NCBI GenBank assembly: GCA_944380925.1
Contig: CALWJD010000005.1
Location: 52,116 to 116,115 of the forward strand
From: UMGS1491 sp944380925
GTDB taxonomy: Bacteria > Bacillota > Clostridia > Oscillospirales > Acutalibacteraceae
Reading direction: 5' to 3'
DNA: 64,000 nt
Position 1 is the stretch's first letter, and each line of letters starts with the position of its first letter. A program made the position numbers and the translations under genes. Below the pieces are notes generated by a model. That model saw only the letters and a program-made list of their open reading frames with translations, made no database searches and was not told the DNA's origin. This document shows, in pieces, positions 44,182 through 53,178 of the stretch.

Positions 44182-45093
44182 TTAGTCTAGCGCAAGCCCC
44201 AAATAAACTTCCTGCTTTTTTGTTTGCAAAAATGTTTCGAGCGTTTCTTTACTTGCGCTTGAAAGGGGTTTTATCATCCCCCAAAAATAAGTTTTTGCAT
44301 TTTTTTTAAAAAAAATATCGTTTGGATTTGTTACAATCCTAAAATTTTCGCAGTGCGGGAAGTTAGTATAAATTTTGCGAAGTAAAAAAGGGATAAATTC
44401 GTTTTTGCAAGTAAAATCCTTTATTTCAAGCGTATCTTTTTTGGTCAGGATACATATGGCATACCCTTCCGGTATGCTGATAAGCTTACCGCCAAAAAAT
44501 TTATATAAACTTGCGGCATACTTCATATCTTCGGAAGTATATAAAACATTGCTTATATTATTATATATATCCAATCGTAATTTTTCTATAAATTTATAAA
44601 AATTTTTGTGTGTATTTTTATTTTGCTCGTTTTGCGCTTTTGTCGGGGGCGAACAAAGTTCCAAAAATTCTTCGTTTTTTAAGTTTACTTCTTTTATTTT
44701 AAAAAAATTTTCGTATCCGAGTTTTTTGTAATAGTTTTCGAGGTGTTTGTTATCGGGAACAAGGAAAGAAAATTCAAAACCGTTTATTTTTGCATCTGCT
44801 TCGTAAAATTTTATAAGTTTTTTCATATAGCCTTTTTTTCGGTGCAAAGGCGCCGTGCAGGCGGCATAAACGTAAGATGAATTAAAAAAGTTTTCGCCAA
44901 TTTTTATTTTGTAAGGGAGGGCATGCAGCGCGGAAACAGTTTCATTATTATTTGTGCAAGTATAGCAGCGACTGTTTTTTGATTTATTTTTTAGAAAAAA
45001 AACTACCGAACTTAAAGGTTCATGAAAACACTCTGACATTATTGTTGCAACGGAAGGGTTTGTTTCATAGGAATCAATTTTAAATAAAGCCAT
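44182..45093 (-). CDS. GNAT-family N-acetyltransferase
   Basis: This 303-residue protein has an N-terminal GNAT fold, with SSYVYAACTAPLHRKKGYMK as the acetyl-CoA loop (R/K-x-x-G-Y) and NKHLENYYKKLGYENFF as the closing strand-helix. The C-terminal ~130 residues form a second domain reminiscent of the Eis-like two-domain acetyltransferases. The substrate is unknown. It is paired with the DUF2156 protein, 22 bases apart. Confidence 0.8.
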   Translation of the reverse strand: MALFKIDSYETNPSVATIMSECFHEPLSSVVFFLKNKSKNSRCYTCTNNNETVSALHALPYKIKIGENFFNSSYVYAACTAPLHRKKGYMKKLIKFYEADAKINGFEFSFLVPDNKHLENYYKKLGYENFFKIKEVNLKNEEFLELCSPPTKAQNEQNKNTHKNFYKFIEKLRLDIYNNISNVLYTSEDMKYAASLYKFFGGKLISIPEGYAICILTKKDTLEIKDFTCKNEFIPFLLRKIYTNFPHCENFRIVTNPNDIFFKKNAKTYFWGMIKPLSSASKETLETFLQTKKQEVYLGLALD

Positions 45094-45115
45094 GTGATTA
45101 ACCCCCCTTACTAAC

Positions 45116-46027
45116 TTAAATTTGATAATCCATTAAAACTGCATCATATTTTGGAACTAAAGCCACAGGTTTATAGGAAAGTTTGGCTTTTCTGAGCCCC
45201 GGTATGCCAAGATCTTCTTCTCGGTTTATGAAATCATATTTACCTAAAAGAGTTTTTGCAAATTCTCTGTTTATAACGCTGTAAGCGTTAGAATATTTTG
45301 GTAACGCTTTTTCAAACTGAATTAAAAAAGTTTTATTGTTTATTCTTTCTCCCATGGTAAACGCTGCTATTTTATTATCTATTTCTATTGTTCCGCCCAA
45401 AACTTCCAGCTTGTCCATATGTGATATTGCTTTATTTGTGGCAATATATTCTTCATCTTTTTTTATTTTTTCACAAGGCATCTTTTCTTTAAACCAAGTA
45501 TCTATAAACCGCAAATATTTTTCTTTGTTTTTATGGTCAAGGGGGCAATAATTCCAATCATACATTTTGCTAAATTTAGAAATATGATTTTTTTTGCCGT
45601 GATATTTTTTCCCGGGCAGTAGCGCAAGATCTTTAGTTTTATATATGTATTCATAATTATCACGATTTGCTGTTATTTTAAATTTTTCCGGGAATGCGTT
45701 TTGCAGTTTCGTTACTTCCAAGCTTAAAAGATCCGTAAATTTAAACTCGGGCAAGTGCATTGTTTGCGCATACCGTATTAGCATTAAAATGGCGTTTCTT
45801 AATTTATTTACCGAGGAAGTACCGCGCGGAAATTCAAAAATTGTTTCATTATTCCCATATTTCTTAAATAATATGTTTTCGATTTGACAAAATTCTATTT
45901 TTAGCGCATCAGCCCAAAAAAACCATGTTCCGAATGCAGACTCCGAATGAATGTTGTTTTCTTGATTAAGTATTTTTTGAATTTCCGGTTTATCTTTAAT
46001 TTCGGGTTTTCTGAATACCAAACTCAC
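45116..46027 (-). CDS. DUF2156 (phosphatidylglycerol lysyltransferase C-terminal-like) protein
   Basis: This 303-residue protein has tandem GNAT-like folds characteristic of DUF2156. Features are PGKKYHGKKNHISKFSKMYD, the IDTWF segment, LGGTIEIDNKIAAFTMGERI, EKALPKYSNAYSVINREFAK and FINREEDLGIPGLRKAKLSY. In MprF the domain transfers Lys or Ala from aminoacyl-tRNA to phosphatidylglycerol. Here there is no membrane flippase part, so the acceptor is uncertain. It is a frequent neighbour of GNAT genes in Clostridia. Confidence 0.85.
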   Translation of the reverse strand: MSLVFRKPEIKDKPEIQKILNQENNIHSESAFGTWFFWADALKIEFCQIENILFKKYGNNETIFEFPRGTSSVNKLRNAILMLIRYAQTMHLPEFKFTDLLSLEVTKLQNAFPEKFKITANRDNYEYIYKTKDLALLPGKKYHGKKNHISKFSKMYDWNYCPLDHKNKEKYLRFIDTWFKEKMPCEKIKKDEEYIATNKAISHMDKLEVLGGTIEIDNKIAAFTMGERINNKTFLIQFEKALPKYSNAYSVINREFAKTLLGKYDFINREEDLGIPGLRKAKLSYKPVALVPKYDAVLMDYQI

Positions 46028-46061
46028 TTAAAGCACCCCTTTCGCTTTTAAAAAATTATTT

Positions 46062-46754
46062 CTAATTCAAAATATTTTTCTCCAAAAAGTTAATTATCTC
46101 GTTGTGTATTTGTTCTTTGTTTTTGATTTTCTCATTTTCTACGCAAAAAATGGTAAACCAATTATCTTGGACGGAAATATATTTGGCTGCTTTTTCACAT
46201 GTTTTTAAAAATTTTAGGTTTGCTTCATGCAGGTCTTTTTTGGAATCATCTCCACCATACCTTTTTTTCATAAGGTTTTGCGAGATATCTATCGGCATAT
46301 CAAGGTAAATTACGCTTGTCGGTTTTGGAAGCTCAAGTTTATTATATTCATAGTCATATAGCCATGATAAGTAATTTGGCCATTTATCTTCTGTAAGTTT
46401 GCACATCTGGTATATCGCATTTGAAGTTGTGTAACGATCGCAAACTATTATATTTTCGGAATTTTTATAAAAACTTTCCCAGTTTTTCTTAAAATCGGCA
46501 TATCGGTCAACAGCATAAAAAGAGGCCGCGGCGTAGGCGTTTACGACTTCGGGTTTTTTGCCAAACTCCGAATTTAAGTACATTTTAACAAGCGCAGAAG
46601 ACGGCGAAGAATAATTGGGGAACGATATGTACTTAATGTTTTCTGCTTTGTATTTATCACTTTTTGATTTTTTAAGGTAATCTACCAAAAGCTTTGTTTG
46701 AGTGTTTTTGCCGCTGCCGTCAAGCCCCTCGATTACTATAATTTTTCCGTTCAT
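46062..46754 (-). CDS. tmk: thymidylate kinase
   Basis: This 230-residue P-loop kinase phosphorylates dTMP to dTDP. The P-loop is IEGLDGSGKNTQ, the DR(Y/H) motif is VCDRYTTSNAIYQ and the lid contains KKRYGGDDSKKDLHE. It belongs to the longer, eukaryote-like TMPK type often seen in Clostridia. It lies 20 bases downstream of thyX, so dTMP synthesis and its phosphorylation are coupled. Confidence 0.93.
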   Translation of the reverse strand: MNGKIIVIEGLDGSGKNTQTKLLVDYLKKSKSDKYKAENIKYISFPNYSSPSSALVKMYLNSEFGKKPEVVNAYAAASFYAVDRYADFKKNWESFYKNSENIIVCDRYTTSNAIYQMCKLTEDKWPNYLSWLYDYEYNKLELPKPTSVIYLDMPIDISQNLMKKRYGGDDSKKDLHEANLKFLKTCEKAAKYISVQDNWFTIFCVENEKIKNKEQIHNEIINFLEKNILN

Positions 46755-46774
46755 TTTTTAGCTTCTTCCCTTGA

Positions 46775-47533
46775 TTATATATTTTTAAAAAATTCACGCA
46801 TGACAGCGCTTTTGCCGCAAGACATTTTTCCTTCTTTGCAAGGACCTTTAACGCAAGACGGTCCTGCAAAAGCAAATATGTTCGGGGCTATATTTTTAAC
46901 TATTTTTAGCATTTCGGTTGAAACTTCTCTTATTTCCCACTGCGCTCGTTGGCAACATCTGTGAGAAAAGAAATTAAGCAAACTCCTTGCATTGAATGTG
47001 CATATTATGTTCGTAAAACATGAGTTTGGTAGTACGTACCTTGCATCCTCGGTCGCTTTTTTTTCGGCGGCTTTTTTGGCGGTCTTCAAATCGATTCCCA
47101 AACTTACAAGTTCTTCGCAGTGGTGCTTTGAAAGTATTTCAGTTAATTTTTCGTAGTGCTTTTGGTCCTCTTCCATAGCTTTTAAGAATTCTTCTTTAGC
47201 TTCGGGTAATTTTGAAATTTCCGGCGGGATAACATATTCAAAATTTTCTTTTTTTACGTATCGTTGGCTCTGCACGCTGTAAGAAGCAATTCTGTGGCGA
47301 GTTATTTGCGCAAGGAAAGCCCTTGAAACGCCTTCTATTCCAAAAGTAAAACTTACATGTTCGAGGGGACTTTCATGTCCTATCTCGGCAAGCATTTTTA
47401 TAAATGTGGAGGTGCTTTTTTCGTCAAGTTTGTTTTTTGTTTCTTCGATTGAACATGGCGAATAACAAAGTTTTGCGGCGATTGCCACTGTTCTTTCGGG
47501 GTTAGGGGTGTGAGCTATAAGAGTAACTTCCAT
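46775..47533 (-). CDS. thyX: flavin-dependent thymidylate synthase ThyX
   Basis: This 252-residue FAD enzyme methylates dUMP to dTMP using methylene-THF. The ThyX motif is RHRIASYSVQSQR (79-91), and the substrate region FNARSLLNFFSHRCCQRAQW is also characteristic. The C-terminal GPSCVKGPCKEGKMSCGK carries extra cysteines. ThyX yields THF rather than DHF. It heads the minus-strand run thyX-tmk-DUF2156-GNAT-fau-mltG. Confidence 0.96.
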   Translation of the reverse strand: MEVTLIAHTPNPERTVAIAAKLCYSPCSIEETKNKLDEKSTSTFIKMLAEIGHESPLEHVSFTFGIEGVSRAFLAQITRHRIASYSVQSQRYVKKENFEYVIPPEISKLPEAKEEFLKAMEEDQKHYEKLTEILSKHHCEELVSLGIDLKTAKKAAEKKATEDARYVLPNSCFTNIICTFNARSLLNFFSHRCCQRAQWEIREVSTEMLKIVKNIAPNIFAFAGPSCVKGPCKEGKMSCGKSAVMREFFKNI

Positions 47534-47661
47534 AATTTTTTCTCCGTTATATTTTAAAATTTTTATTTCTGTGAGCCAAAATTAAACAAGAATCGCATAA
47601 ACAAAAGCGTATCCGGAAACAATACTTTTGTAAAAATTTATTTTGAAGGATATGTATATTT

Positions 47662-48057
47662 ATGAATTTACCATATAACAAAAAAATAATCAAAATGGGT
47701 AGCATGCTCATTCTCTTTGTGTCGGGAATAACGTTTATAGTAGGGAGCGGCAATTTAAGAAACAAAAACGAACCGATAAAAGCGCAAGAAAACGTTGAAA
47801 CCTGCGAAGTGCCAAAAGATATTTTTTCTGCGAAAAAAGAGGAAAAACCTAAGCAAACTCAAAACACAAGTGATTTTATAATAAAAGAATATAACGGCAG
47901 CGTGGCGGTTTTTGAAAGCGGGAAAAACTCACCTTTTAAAACCACCGAAACGATGGTTTCCGATTTGCCTACCGCCGATAGAGAGCTTTTAAAAAAAGGG
48001 ATAAGCGTTGGAAGTCGTGAGGAGCTTTCAAGAATTTTGGAAGATTATTGCAGCTAA
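47662..48057 (+). CDS. BofC C-terminal-like exported protein
   Basis: This 131-residue protein has a membrane segment or signal anchor at about 11-30 (GSMLILFVSGITFIVGSG), a linker, and a C-terminal ~60-residue domain (FIIKEYNGSVAVFESG ... LPTADRELLKKGISVGSREE, LSRILEDYCS) that matches the BofC C-terminal domain pattern. In Bacillus, BofC acts in the spore intermembrane space on SpoIVB signalling; short homologues occur widely in Clostridia. GAAGGA precedes the ATG. Spore formation by this organism cannot be concluded from this gene alone. Confidence 0.75.
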   Translation: MNLPYNKKIIKMGSMLILFVSGITFIVGSGNLRNKNEPIKAQENVETCEVPKDIFSAKKEEKPKQTQNTSDFIIKEYNGSVAVFESGKNSPFKTTETMVSDLPTADRELLKKGISVGSREELSRILEDYCS

Positions 48058-48060
48058 TAT

Positions 48061-48104
48061 AAAAAACACATGGTATAGATTTCATCTGTATCATGTGTTT
48101 TTAT
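48061..48104. terminator. strong bidirectional terminator
   Basis: A stem of about 17 bp (AAACACATGGTATAGAT with ATCTGTATCATGTGTTT, G-U pairs allowed) has a 3-base loop and T or A tracts on both sides. It separates the BofC-like gene from DUF4363. Confidence 0.85.
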
Positions 48105-48163
48105 ATACAAAAAATATGTTTTTGGTGAAAGCACGTTTTTGCAGTTAATTTTTTTATGAGTTT

Positions 48164-48553
48164 CTAAAGAATATTCGTTATTGTTGGCATTTCGGAATCT
48201 TTAAAATTTTCAAGCATGCTTTGCGCTTTTTTACACTCTACTTTCAAGTTAGTTTTTTCGTTTTCATCAAAACTTTTAAGTATGACGTTTATCGAGCGGA
48301 CAGATTCATCTATTTCTTCTAGCATTTCGTGGTGTACAAATGTTGCGAGGGTTTCGTTTTGATTATTCCAGAATTTTTCTAAATTTTCGGCATTTACTTT
48401 GGAGTTTTCATAGTCGTTGTTTTCGATTTGGTTTTGTATTTCTGAAATGTATGATAAGGCCGTTTCGGAAGTGTTTTCTATATAAAACAAAGAACCTATG
48501 CAAGCCGCAACGGAAATAAAAGCTAAAATAAGCGCACCTATAACCTTTTTCAT
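48164..48553 (-). CDS. DUF4363 family protein
   Basis: This 129-residue protein has one N-terminal membrane helix (VIGALILAFISVAACIGSLF) and an extracytoplasmic helical domain with an acidic surface (SYISEIQNQIENNDYENSKV, NLEKFWNNQNETLATFVHH). DUF4363 genes regularly follow DUF421 genes; here the ATG overlaps the DUF421 stop by 4 bases, so they act as a pair. The function is unknown. Confidence 0.85.
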   Translation of the reverse strand: MKKVIGALILAFISVAACIGSLFYIENTSETALSYISEIQNQIENNDYENSKVNAENLEKFWNNQNETLATFVHHEMLEEIDESVRSINVILKSFDENEKTNLKVECKKAQSMLENFKDSEMPTITNIL

Positions 48554-49227
48554 GTGTTAATCTCCTTTTTTATGATACTAAATTTTTTGGATTTATTTGC
48601 CGTCATTAAAAATACGTCATCGGGTTTTATATTTTGTTTTTTAAGGGTTTCGGTAAGCCAATTCATATCGAGTCCGCAAACGGAAAGCGAAGATTCTGCA
48701 ACGGTTCCGTCACTTATTATTATTGTTTCGATATCTGGGTCCTCGGTTTTTACTTTTAGCGTTTCGGCCGTTGGCGGGGATTGAGCCGATTTTGGCATAA
48801 CGCTCAAGTTTCCGTTTGTTTCCATAACCGCAAACCATACGTCATCTACCGAAAAAACATTTGCTTGGCGAAGCTGCTCAAATAAATCTTCAGTGCTTAT
48901 TCGCAGGTATTTAAGCGCTTTTTGATTTATTCTTCCTTCATAAACCACAACGATCGGTTTACCGCATATAAAATGCCGTATTTTTGAGTTTTTGAGCATT
49001 AAATAGGAAATGAGTATTTCCGAACAAATGAGTATTGCAATGGGAATTAAGCTGCTAAGAAGTGGCTGCGCTGTATCTCCCATTGGTATAGCTGCTATGT
49101 TTGAAATCATAATGGTTATAACAAGTTCCGAAGTTTGAAAATCGCTTATTTGCCGTTTGCCCATCATTTTCATGGCGAAAATTATTATAAGATAAAGTAT
49201 TAAGGACCTTATAAGCGCAACTGCCAA
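48550..49227 (-). CDS. DUF421 (YetF-like) membrane protein
   Basis: This 225-residue protein has three N-terminal membrane helices (ALIRSLILYLIIIFAMKMMG, QTSELVITIMISNIAAIP, LLSSLIPIAILICSEILIS) followed by a cytosolic YetF-type beta-alpha domain with GKPIVVVYEGRINQKALKYL and VFSVDDVWFAVMETNGNLSV. It starts at TTG with AAGGGTGA upstream. The role is unknown; the family may bind a small ligand at the membrane. It is translationally coupled to the DUF4363 gene. Confidence 0.9.
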   Translation of the reverse strand: MAVALIRSLILYLIIIFAMKMMGKRQISDFQTSELVITIMISNIAAIPMGDTAQPLLSSLIPIAILICSEILISYLMLKNSKIRHFICGKPIVVVYEGRINQKALKYLRISTEDLFEQLRQANVFSVDDVWFAVMETNGNLSVMPKSAQSPPTAETLKVKTEDPDIETIIISDGTVAESSLSVCGLDMNWLTETLKKQNIKPDDVFLMTANKSKKFSIIKKEINT

Positions 49228-49398
49228 AGTAAATCACCCTTTATATTTTTATTATTCGGTATTATTATTTTGTATTTCAGGGCTTTTTATACATCTTTCA
49301 AATACCGATTTTATAGGATTTTTAGGCATATTGAAAAAAGAGATGATAAAAGCTATAATTTAATTATGGCTTTACTTAGTTTACGTTGGATGTGATTA

Positions 49399-50085
49399 AT
49401 GTTGATTTCTTGGAATGAACTTCCCCAATATATGAAAAACGAAGAAGTAAAAAGATATTATAATATTTTAAAAAAGCGAAAAGGTGCTCTTATTTTAAAA
49501 CGGCTTTTTGATATTGCGGTATCCTTACTTCTAATAATTTTTTTGCTGCCTTTTTTGCTGATAATAGCTTTGATTATAAAAATAGATTCTCCCGGTAAAG
49601 TGATTTTTGCGCAAGAAAGAATAACAAGATATGGCAAAAAATTTAAAGTTTTAAAATTTCGTACAATGGTTGAAAATGCGGAAAAACTGGGCGCTAAAGT
49701 AACAAAAGATAATGACCCGAGAATAACAAGAGCCGGGAAGTGGCTCAGAAAGCTTCGAGCAGATGAATTCCCTCAAATTTTTAATATTTTGAGCGGTGAA
49801 CTTTCGTTTGTGGGAGTTCGGCCCGAAGTTACCAAGTATGTTAAAGAGTATTCGCCCGAGATGTATGCAACGCTTCTTTTGCCGGCAGGTGTTACTTCAA
49901 TGACGAGTATCCTTTACAAAAATGAAGCCGAGCTTTTAAAAAACGCCGATGATCCCGATTCGGTTTATATAACCGAGATACTTCCCGAAAAAATGAAGTA
50001 TAATCTTGAATATATAAAGAATTTCGGATTTTGGTATGACATAAAAATAATGATAAAAACAGTTTTTGCGGTGATAAAGAAGTAG
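49399..50085 (+). CDS. polyprenyl-phosphate sugar-1-phosphate transferase
   Basis: This 228-residue protein has one membrane helix (LFDIAVSLLLIIFLLPFLLI) and the bacterial sugar-transferase domain with SPGKVIFAQERITRYGKKFK, LKFRTM, DEFPQIFNILSGELSFVGVR and PAGVTSM. It starts glycan assembly by moving a sugar phosphate to undecaprenyl phosphate. Its length fits the PglC/WcaJ catalytic core. It leads a three-gene polysaccharide cluster with the DegT aminotransferase and the Wzy-like protein. Confidence 0.92.
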   Translation: MLISWNELPQYMKNEEVKRYYNILKKRKGALILKRLFDIAVSLLLIIFLLPFLLIIALIIKIDSPGKVIFAQERITRYGKKFKVLKFRTMVENAEKLGAKVTKDNDPRITRAGKWLRKLRADEFPQIFNILSGELSFVGVRPEVTKYVKEYSPEMYATLLLPAGVTSMTSILYKNEAELLKNADDPDSVYITEILPEKMKYNLEYIKNFGFWYDIKIMIKTVFAVIKK

Positions 50086-50153
50086 GGCGGCAAAAGTACA
50101 GATATAATTTTAAGCATATGAAAGTTACTATAAAAAAATAAGGAGAGCACAAA

Positions 50154-51356
50154 ATGAGTTATAATATAAAATTTTCACCACCTGATATTTCCGAAGAAGA
50201 TATAAGCGCCGTCACGGAAGTTCTGCATTCAGGCTGGATTACAACAGGCCCCAAAACAAAACTTTTCGAAAAAGAAATAGTTTCCTTTTGCGGTGCAGAT
50301 AAAGCAGTGGCGCTAAATTCCGCCACGGCGTGCCTTGAGATGACTCTAAGGCTTTTAGGAATTGGCCCCGGAGATCAAGTTATAACCAGCGCCTATACTT
50401 ATTCTGCCTCTTGCAGCGTAATATGCCATGTTGGAGCAACGCCCGTGCTCGTTGATACCGCAAAAAATTCTTTCGAAATGGATTATGAAAAGCTAGAATC
50501 GGCGATTACTCCGAAAACAAAAGCAATAATTCCCGTAGACCTTGGCGGAGTAATGTGTAACTACAAAAAAATATTTGAAGTGGTAGAAAATAAAAAATCG
50601 ATTTTTAAGCCCTCTAACGATATTCAAAAAAAGATAGGCAGAGTTACTGTCTTGGCAGATGGCGCACACTCTTTCGGGGCGGAGCAAAACGGCAAAAAAT
50701 CGGGAGGTGTTGCTGATTTTACGTGTTTTTCGTTTCATGCCGTCAAGAACCTTACAACCGCTGAAGGCGGAGCTGTTGCGTGGAATACAATTACCGGTTT
50801 AGATAATGAAGAAATATATAAATCCTATATGCTCTTATCGCTACATGGCCAAAATAAAGACGCTCTTGCAAAAACAAAATTGGGATCTTGGGAGTATGAT
50901 ATTATTTGGCCGGCGTATAAATGTAATATGACAGATATTATGGCAGCTTTAGGGCTTTCCCAGCTTAAAAGATATCCAAAAATGCTTGGTAGGCGCTATG
51001 ATATAGTCCGAATGTATGATGAAGGTTTAAAAAATGAAAATGTACAGGCACTCCCTCATCTTACGGAAAATTCAAAATCAAGTTGCCACCTTTATATAAC
51101 CCGTTTGCTTGGAAAAAGCCTGGAATTTAGAAATGAGTTTATAATAAAAATGGCGGAAAAAGGAATTGCCACCAATGTGCATTATAAATCCTTACCTATG
51201 TTTACCGCCTATAAAAATATTGGGTTTGACGTAAAAGACTATCCAAACGCATACGAAATGTATAAAAATGAAGTAACTTTGCCACTGCATACCCTTTTAA
51301 CAAATGAAGAGGTAGAGTATATTATAAAAACATACAGAGAGCTACTTCATAGCTAA
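50154..51356 (+). CDS. DegT/DnrJ/EryC1/StrS sugar aminotransferase
   Basis: This 400-residue PLP enzyme makes an amino sugar from a nucleotide-linked keto sugar. The PLP Lys is K198 in FSFHAVKNLTTAEGG; other motifs are GWITTGPKTKLFEKE, LNSATACLEM, LADGAHSFGAE and NVHYKSLPMF. It likely provides the amino sugar used by the sugar transferase 68 bases upstream. AAGGAG lies before the ATG. Confidence 0.94.
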   Translation: MSYNIKFSPPDISEEDISAVTEVLHSGWITTGPKTKLFEKEIVSFCGADKAVALNSATACLEMTLRLLGIGPGDQVITSAYTYSASCSVICHVGATPVLVDTAKNSFEMDYEKLESAITPKTKAIIPVDLGGVMCNYKKIFEVVENKKSIFKPSNDIQKKIGRVTVLADGAHSFGAEQNGKKSGGVADFTCFSFHAVKNLTTAEGGAVAWNTITGLDNEEIYKSYMLLSLHGQNKDALAKTKLGSWEYDIIWPAYKCNMTDIMAALGLSQLKRYPKMLGRRYDIVRMYDEGLKNENVQALPHLTENSKSSCHLYITRLLGKSLEFRNEFIIKMAEKGIATNVHYKSLPMFTAYKNIGFDVKDYPNAYEMYKNEVTLPLHTLLTNEEVEYIIKTYRELLHS

Positions 51357-51398
51357 TATAAAAGCGAAAAATTTTGATGAAAGGAGGTAACGTCATCA

Positions 51399-52898
51399 GT
51401 GACTGAAAATAGTGTAAAGAAAATTAAAAACAGACTCGATTTTAAGAGTATGGCAACAGATACGAGCCTTTTTAGAAAACTGTTTTTAATCTCGCTTTCT
51501 TTTGAAATGATCGCTTTTTTAGATATCCCTGCGCTTGTGTTTAAGTGTTTTGTGCTTTCTTGGGGACTTTTTATTCTGATTAACAATTTTTTTATCGGTA
51601 AAAAAGCGTTTGAAGTAAAGTATAAATATATTCTTTGGGCGTTTCTCAGTCTGATGACCGTTACTTCTTTTGTTAATATGTCGATTTGGTTTGTGCCGAA
51701 CATCGTGTTGGTACTATATACCGCCGCATGTTTCTTCATGTTTTATGGGATGTATACGGATTCTCCTTTTGAAGAAATCGAAGAAGAAATGGTATTTATC
51801 CTGAGATTTTTTATCGTTTTCGGTACTGTTTGTGCCATACTTTCGCTTTTAACTTTATTTTTGCAAAAAGAAGTAAATATATGTTCCTATAATTTGGGAA
51901 TATTTAAAAATAGGCTTATAGGAATATATACAAACTCTAATATTTTGGCGTTTTCTATGGTAGAGTCTGTGGTGGCATGTGATATTATGTCCGTGCGCTA
52001 TATAAAAAACAAATTCAAAGATAAGCAAATAAACAATTGGATTTTATTTATTTGCATGATCTTGAATTGTGTTTGTGTTTTTCTTTCGGATTCGAATGCT
52101 TCTTTCCTTTTTTTGATAATATACGCAACAATGCGAGTTTTTTGTAATGTTTTCTTTAAAAATCAAACTTTAAAAAGTTTTAGATTTTTAAAAGGTTCGC
52201 TTATAGTGATAAGTTTTTGTATGATTTTGATGTCTGTTTCTTTTTCTCTTAGAAATACTTGCCAAAGGTTTATAGTAGATACGGTAAATGATATATCTGT
52301 AAGGCAAGAAGCTGAATACGCCGAAACTTCAGGCAGTGTTACCGTTCCGGAAACTGATGAAAAAACCAAAAACGCCGTTCTTATCACCCCCGAAAAGCAA
52401 AAAGGAAAAGAACCCGAGCTTTCGGATTTTCATATAGGTCGCAAGCATTATGAAGTAAGTAGCGGACGCATTACTTTATGGAAACAAGGGCTTGAGATGT
52501 TTAAGCATAACCCTTGGTTAGGAATAGGTCGGGCAAACCTCAATATGTATGGCAAAAAGTATTTGAAAAACGGACTTATACACCCTGATTTACATAACGG
52601 ATATTTAACAATTTTGGTTTGCTACGGAGTAATAGGATTTTTAATTTTTGGTATTTTTTCTGTCCTTGTTGCTTATGATATTTGCAAGAACATGTTTTTG
52701 TGTATTGAAAAAAACCATTTTGAAGTAGTTACCCGTATTTTTTCGGTGTTGGTGGCATATTGCGGATATTGCCTTTTTGAAAAAGCCATACTCTTCGATA
52801 TGACTTTTATGGTCGGCTTTTTTTGGATAATGCTCGGATTTGAGATTGCTTATATAAATAAATTTTCAAAAAGCTTGAAAAGTGCGGAGAGCAAATAA
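51399..52898 (+). CDS. O-antigen ligase/polymerase-like membrane protein (Wzy_C family)
   Basis: This 499-residue protein has about 10-12 membrane helices. It starts at GTG 51399 after AAAGGAGG. The family hallmark lies in the large outer loop and next helix: SGRITLWKQGLEMFKHNPWL, GIGRANLNMYG, HPDLHNGYLTILVCYGVIGF. Such proteins polymerise or ligate lipid-linked glycans outside the membrane. It is the third gene of the polysaccharide cluster. No flippase gene is in the window. Confidence 0.9.
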   Translation: MTENSVKKIKNRLDFKSMATDTSLFRKLFLISLSFEMIAFLDIPALVFKCFVLSWGLFILINNFFIGKKAFEVKYKYILWAFLSLMTVTSFVNMSIWFVPNIVLVLYTAACFFMFYGMYTDSPFEEIEEEMVFILRFFIVFGTVCAILSLLTLFLQKEVNICSYNLGIFKNRLIGIYTNSNILAFSMVESVVACDIMSVRYIKNKFKDKQINNWILFICMILNCVCVFLSDSNASFLFLIIYATMRVFCNVFFKNQTLKSFRFLKGSLIVISFCMILMSVSFSLRNTCQRFIVDTVNDISVRQEAEYAETSGSVTVPETDEKTKNAVLITPEKQKGKEPELSDFHIGRKHYEVSSGRITLWKQGLEMFKHNPWLGIGRANLNMYGKKYLKNGLIHPDLHNGYLTILVCYGVIGFLIFGIFSVLVAYDICKNMFLCIEKNHFEVVTRIFSVLVAYCGYCLFEKAILFDMTFMVGFFWIMLGFEIAYINKFSKSLKSAESK

Positions 52899-52916
52899 AA
52901 CTTTTTTAAAGTAAAA

Positions 52917-52950
52917 GGGTTCTGAATAAATTCAGAACCCAAAATTTTTT
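52917..52950. terminator. bidirectional intrinsic terminator
   Basis: A perfect 10-bp stem GGGTTCTGAA/TTCAGAACCC (52917-52926 with 52931-52940) is followed by AAAATTTTTT on the plus side and TTTTAC on the minus side. It serves the Wzy-like gene and tRNA-Ala. Confidence 0.88.
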
Positions 52951-52955
52951 ATTTG

Positions 52956-53031
52956 TGGTGGACCATAGGGGGGTCGAACCCCTGACCTCCAGATTGCGAA
53001 CCTGGCGCTCTACCAACTGAGCTAATGGCCC
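52956..53031 (-). tRNA. tRNA-Ala (anticodon CGC)
   Basis: A 76-base cloverleaf: acceptor GGGCCAT/ATGGTCC, anticodon stem CCAGG/TCTGG with loop TTCGCAA, T-loop GTTCGACCC and encoded CCA. It reads GCG. Confidence 0.93.
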
Positions 53032-53048
53032 GAAAGCTACTAGAATTC

Positions 53049-53077
53049 ATTTTATATTTTTTTAAAATTTTTGTCAA
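53049..53077 (-). promoter_or_regulatory. tRNA-Ala (CGC) promoter
   Basis: Minus strand TTGACA (53072-53077), 17-bp spacer, TAAAAT (53049-53054). Confidence 0.8.
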
Positions 53078-53178
53078 TTTGGATTTTAAATTATATTTTT
53101 TAGAAAACTATTGAAAAAAGTATGTTTATATATATAATTATATGTAAAATTGCGATGATTTAAAAAGGGGGATTTGGT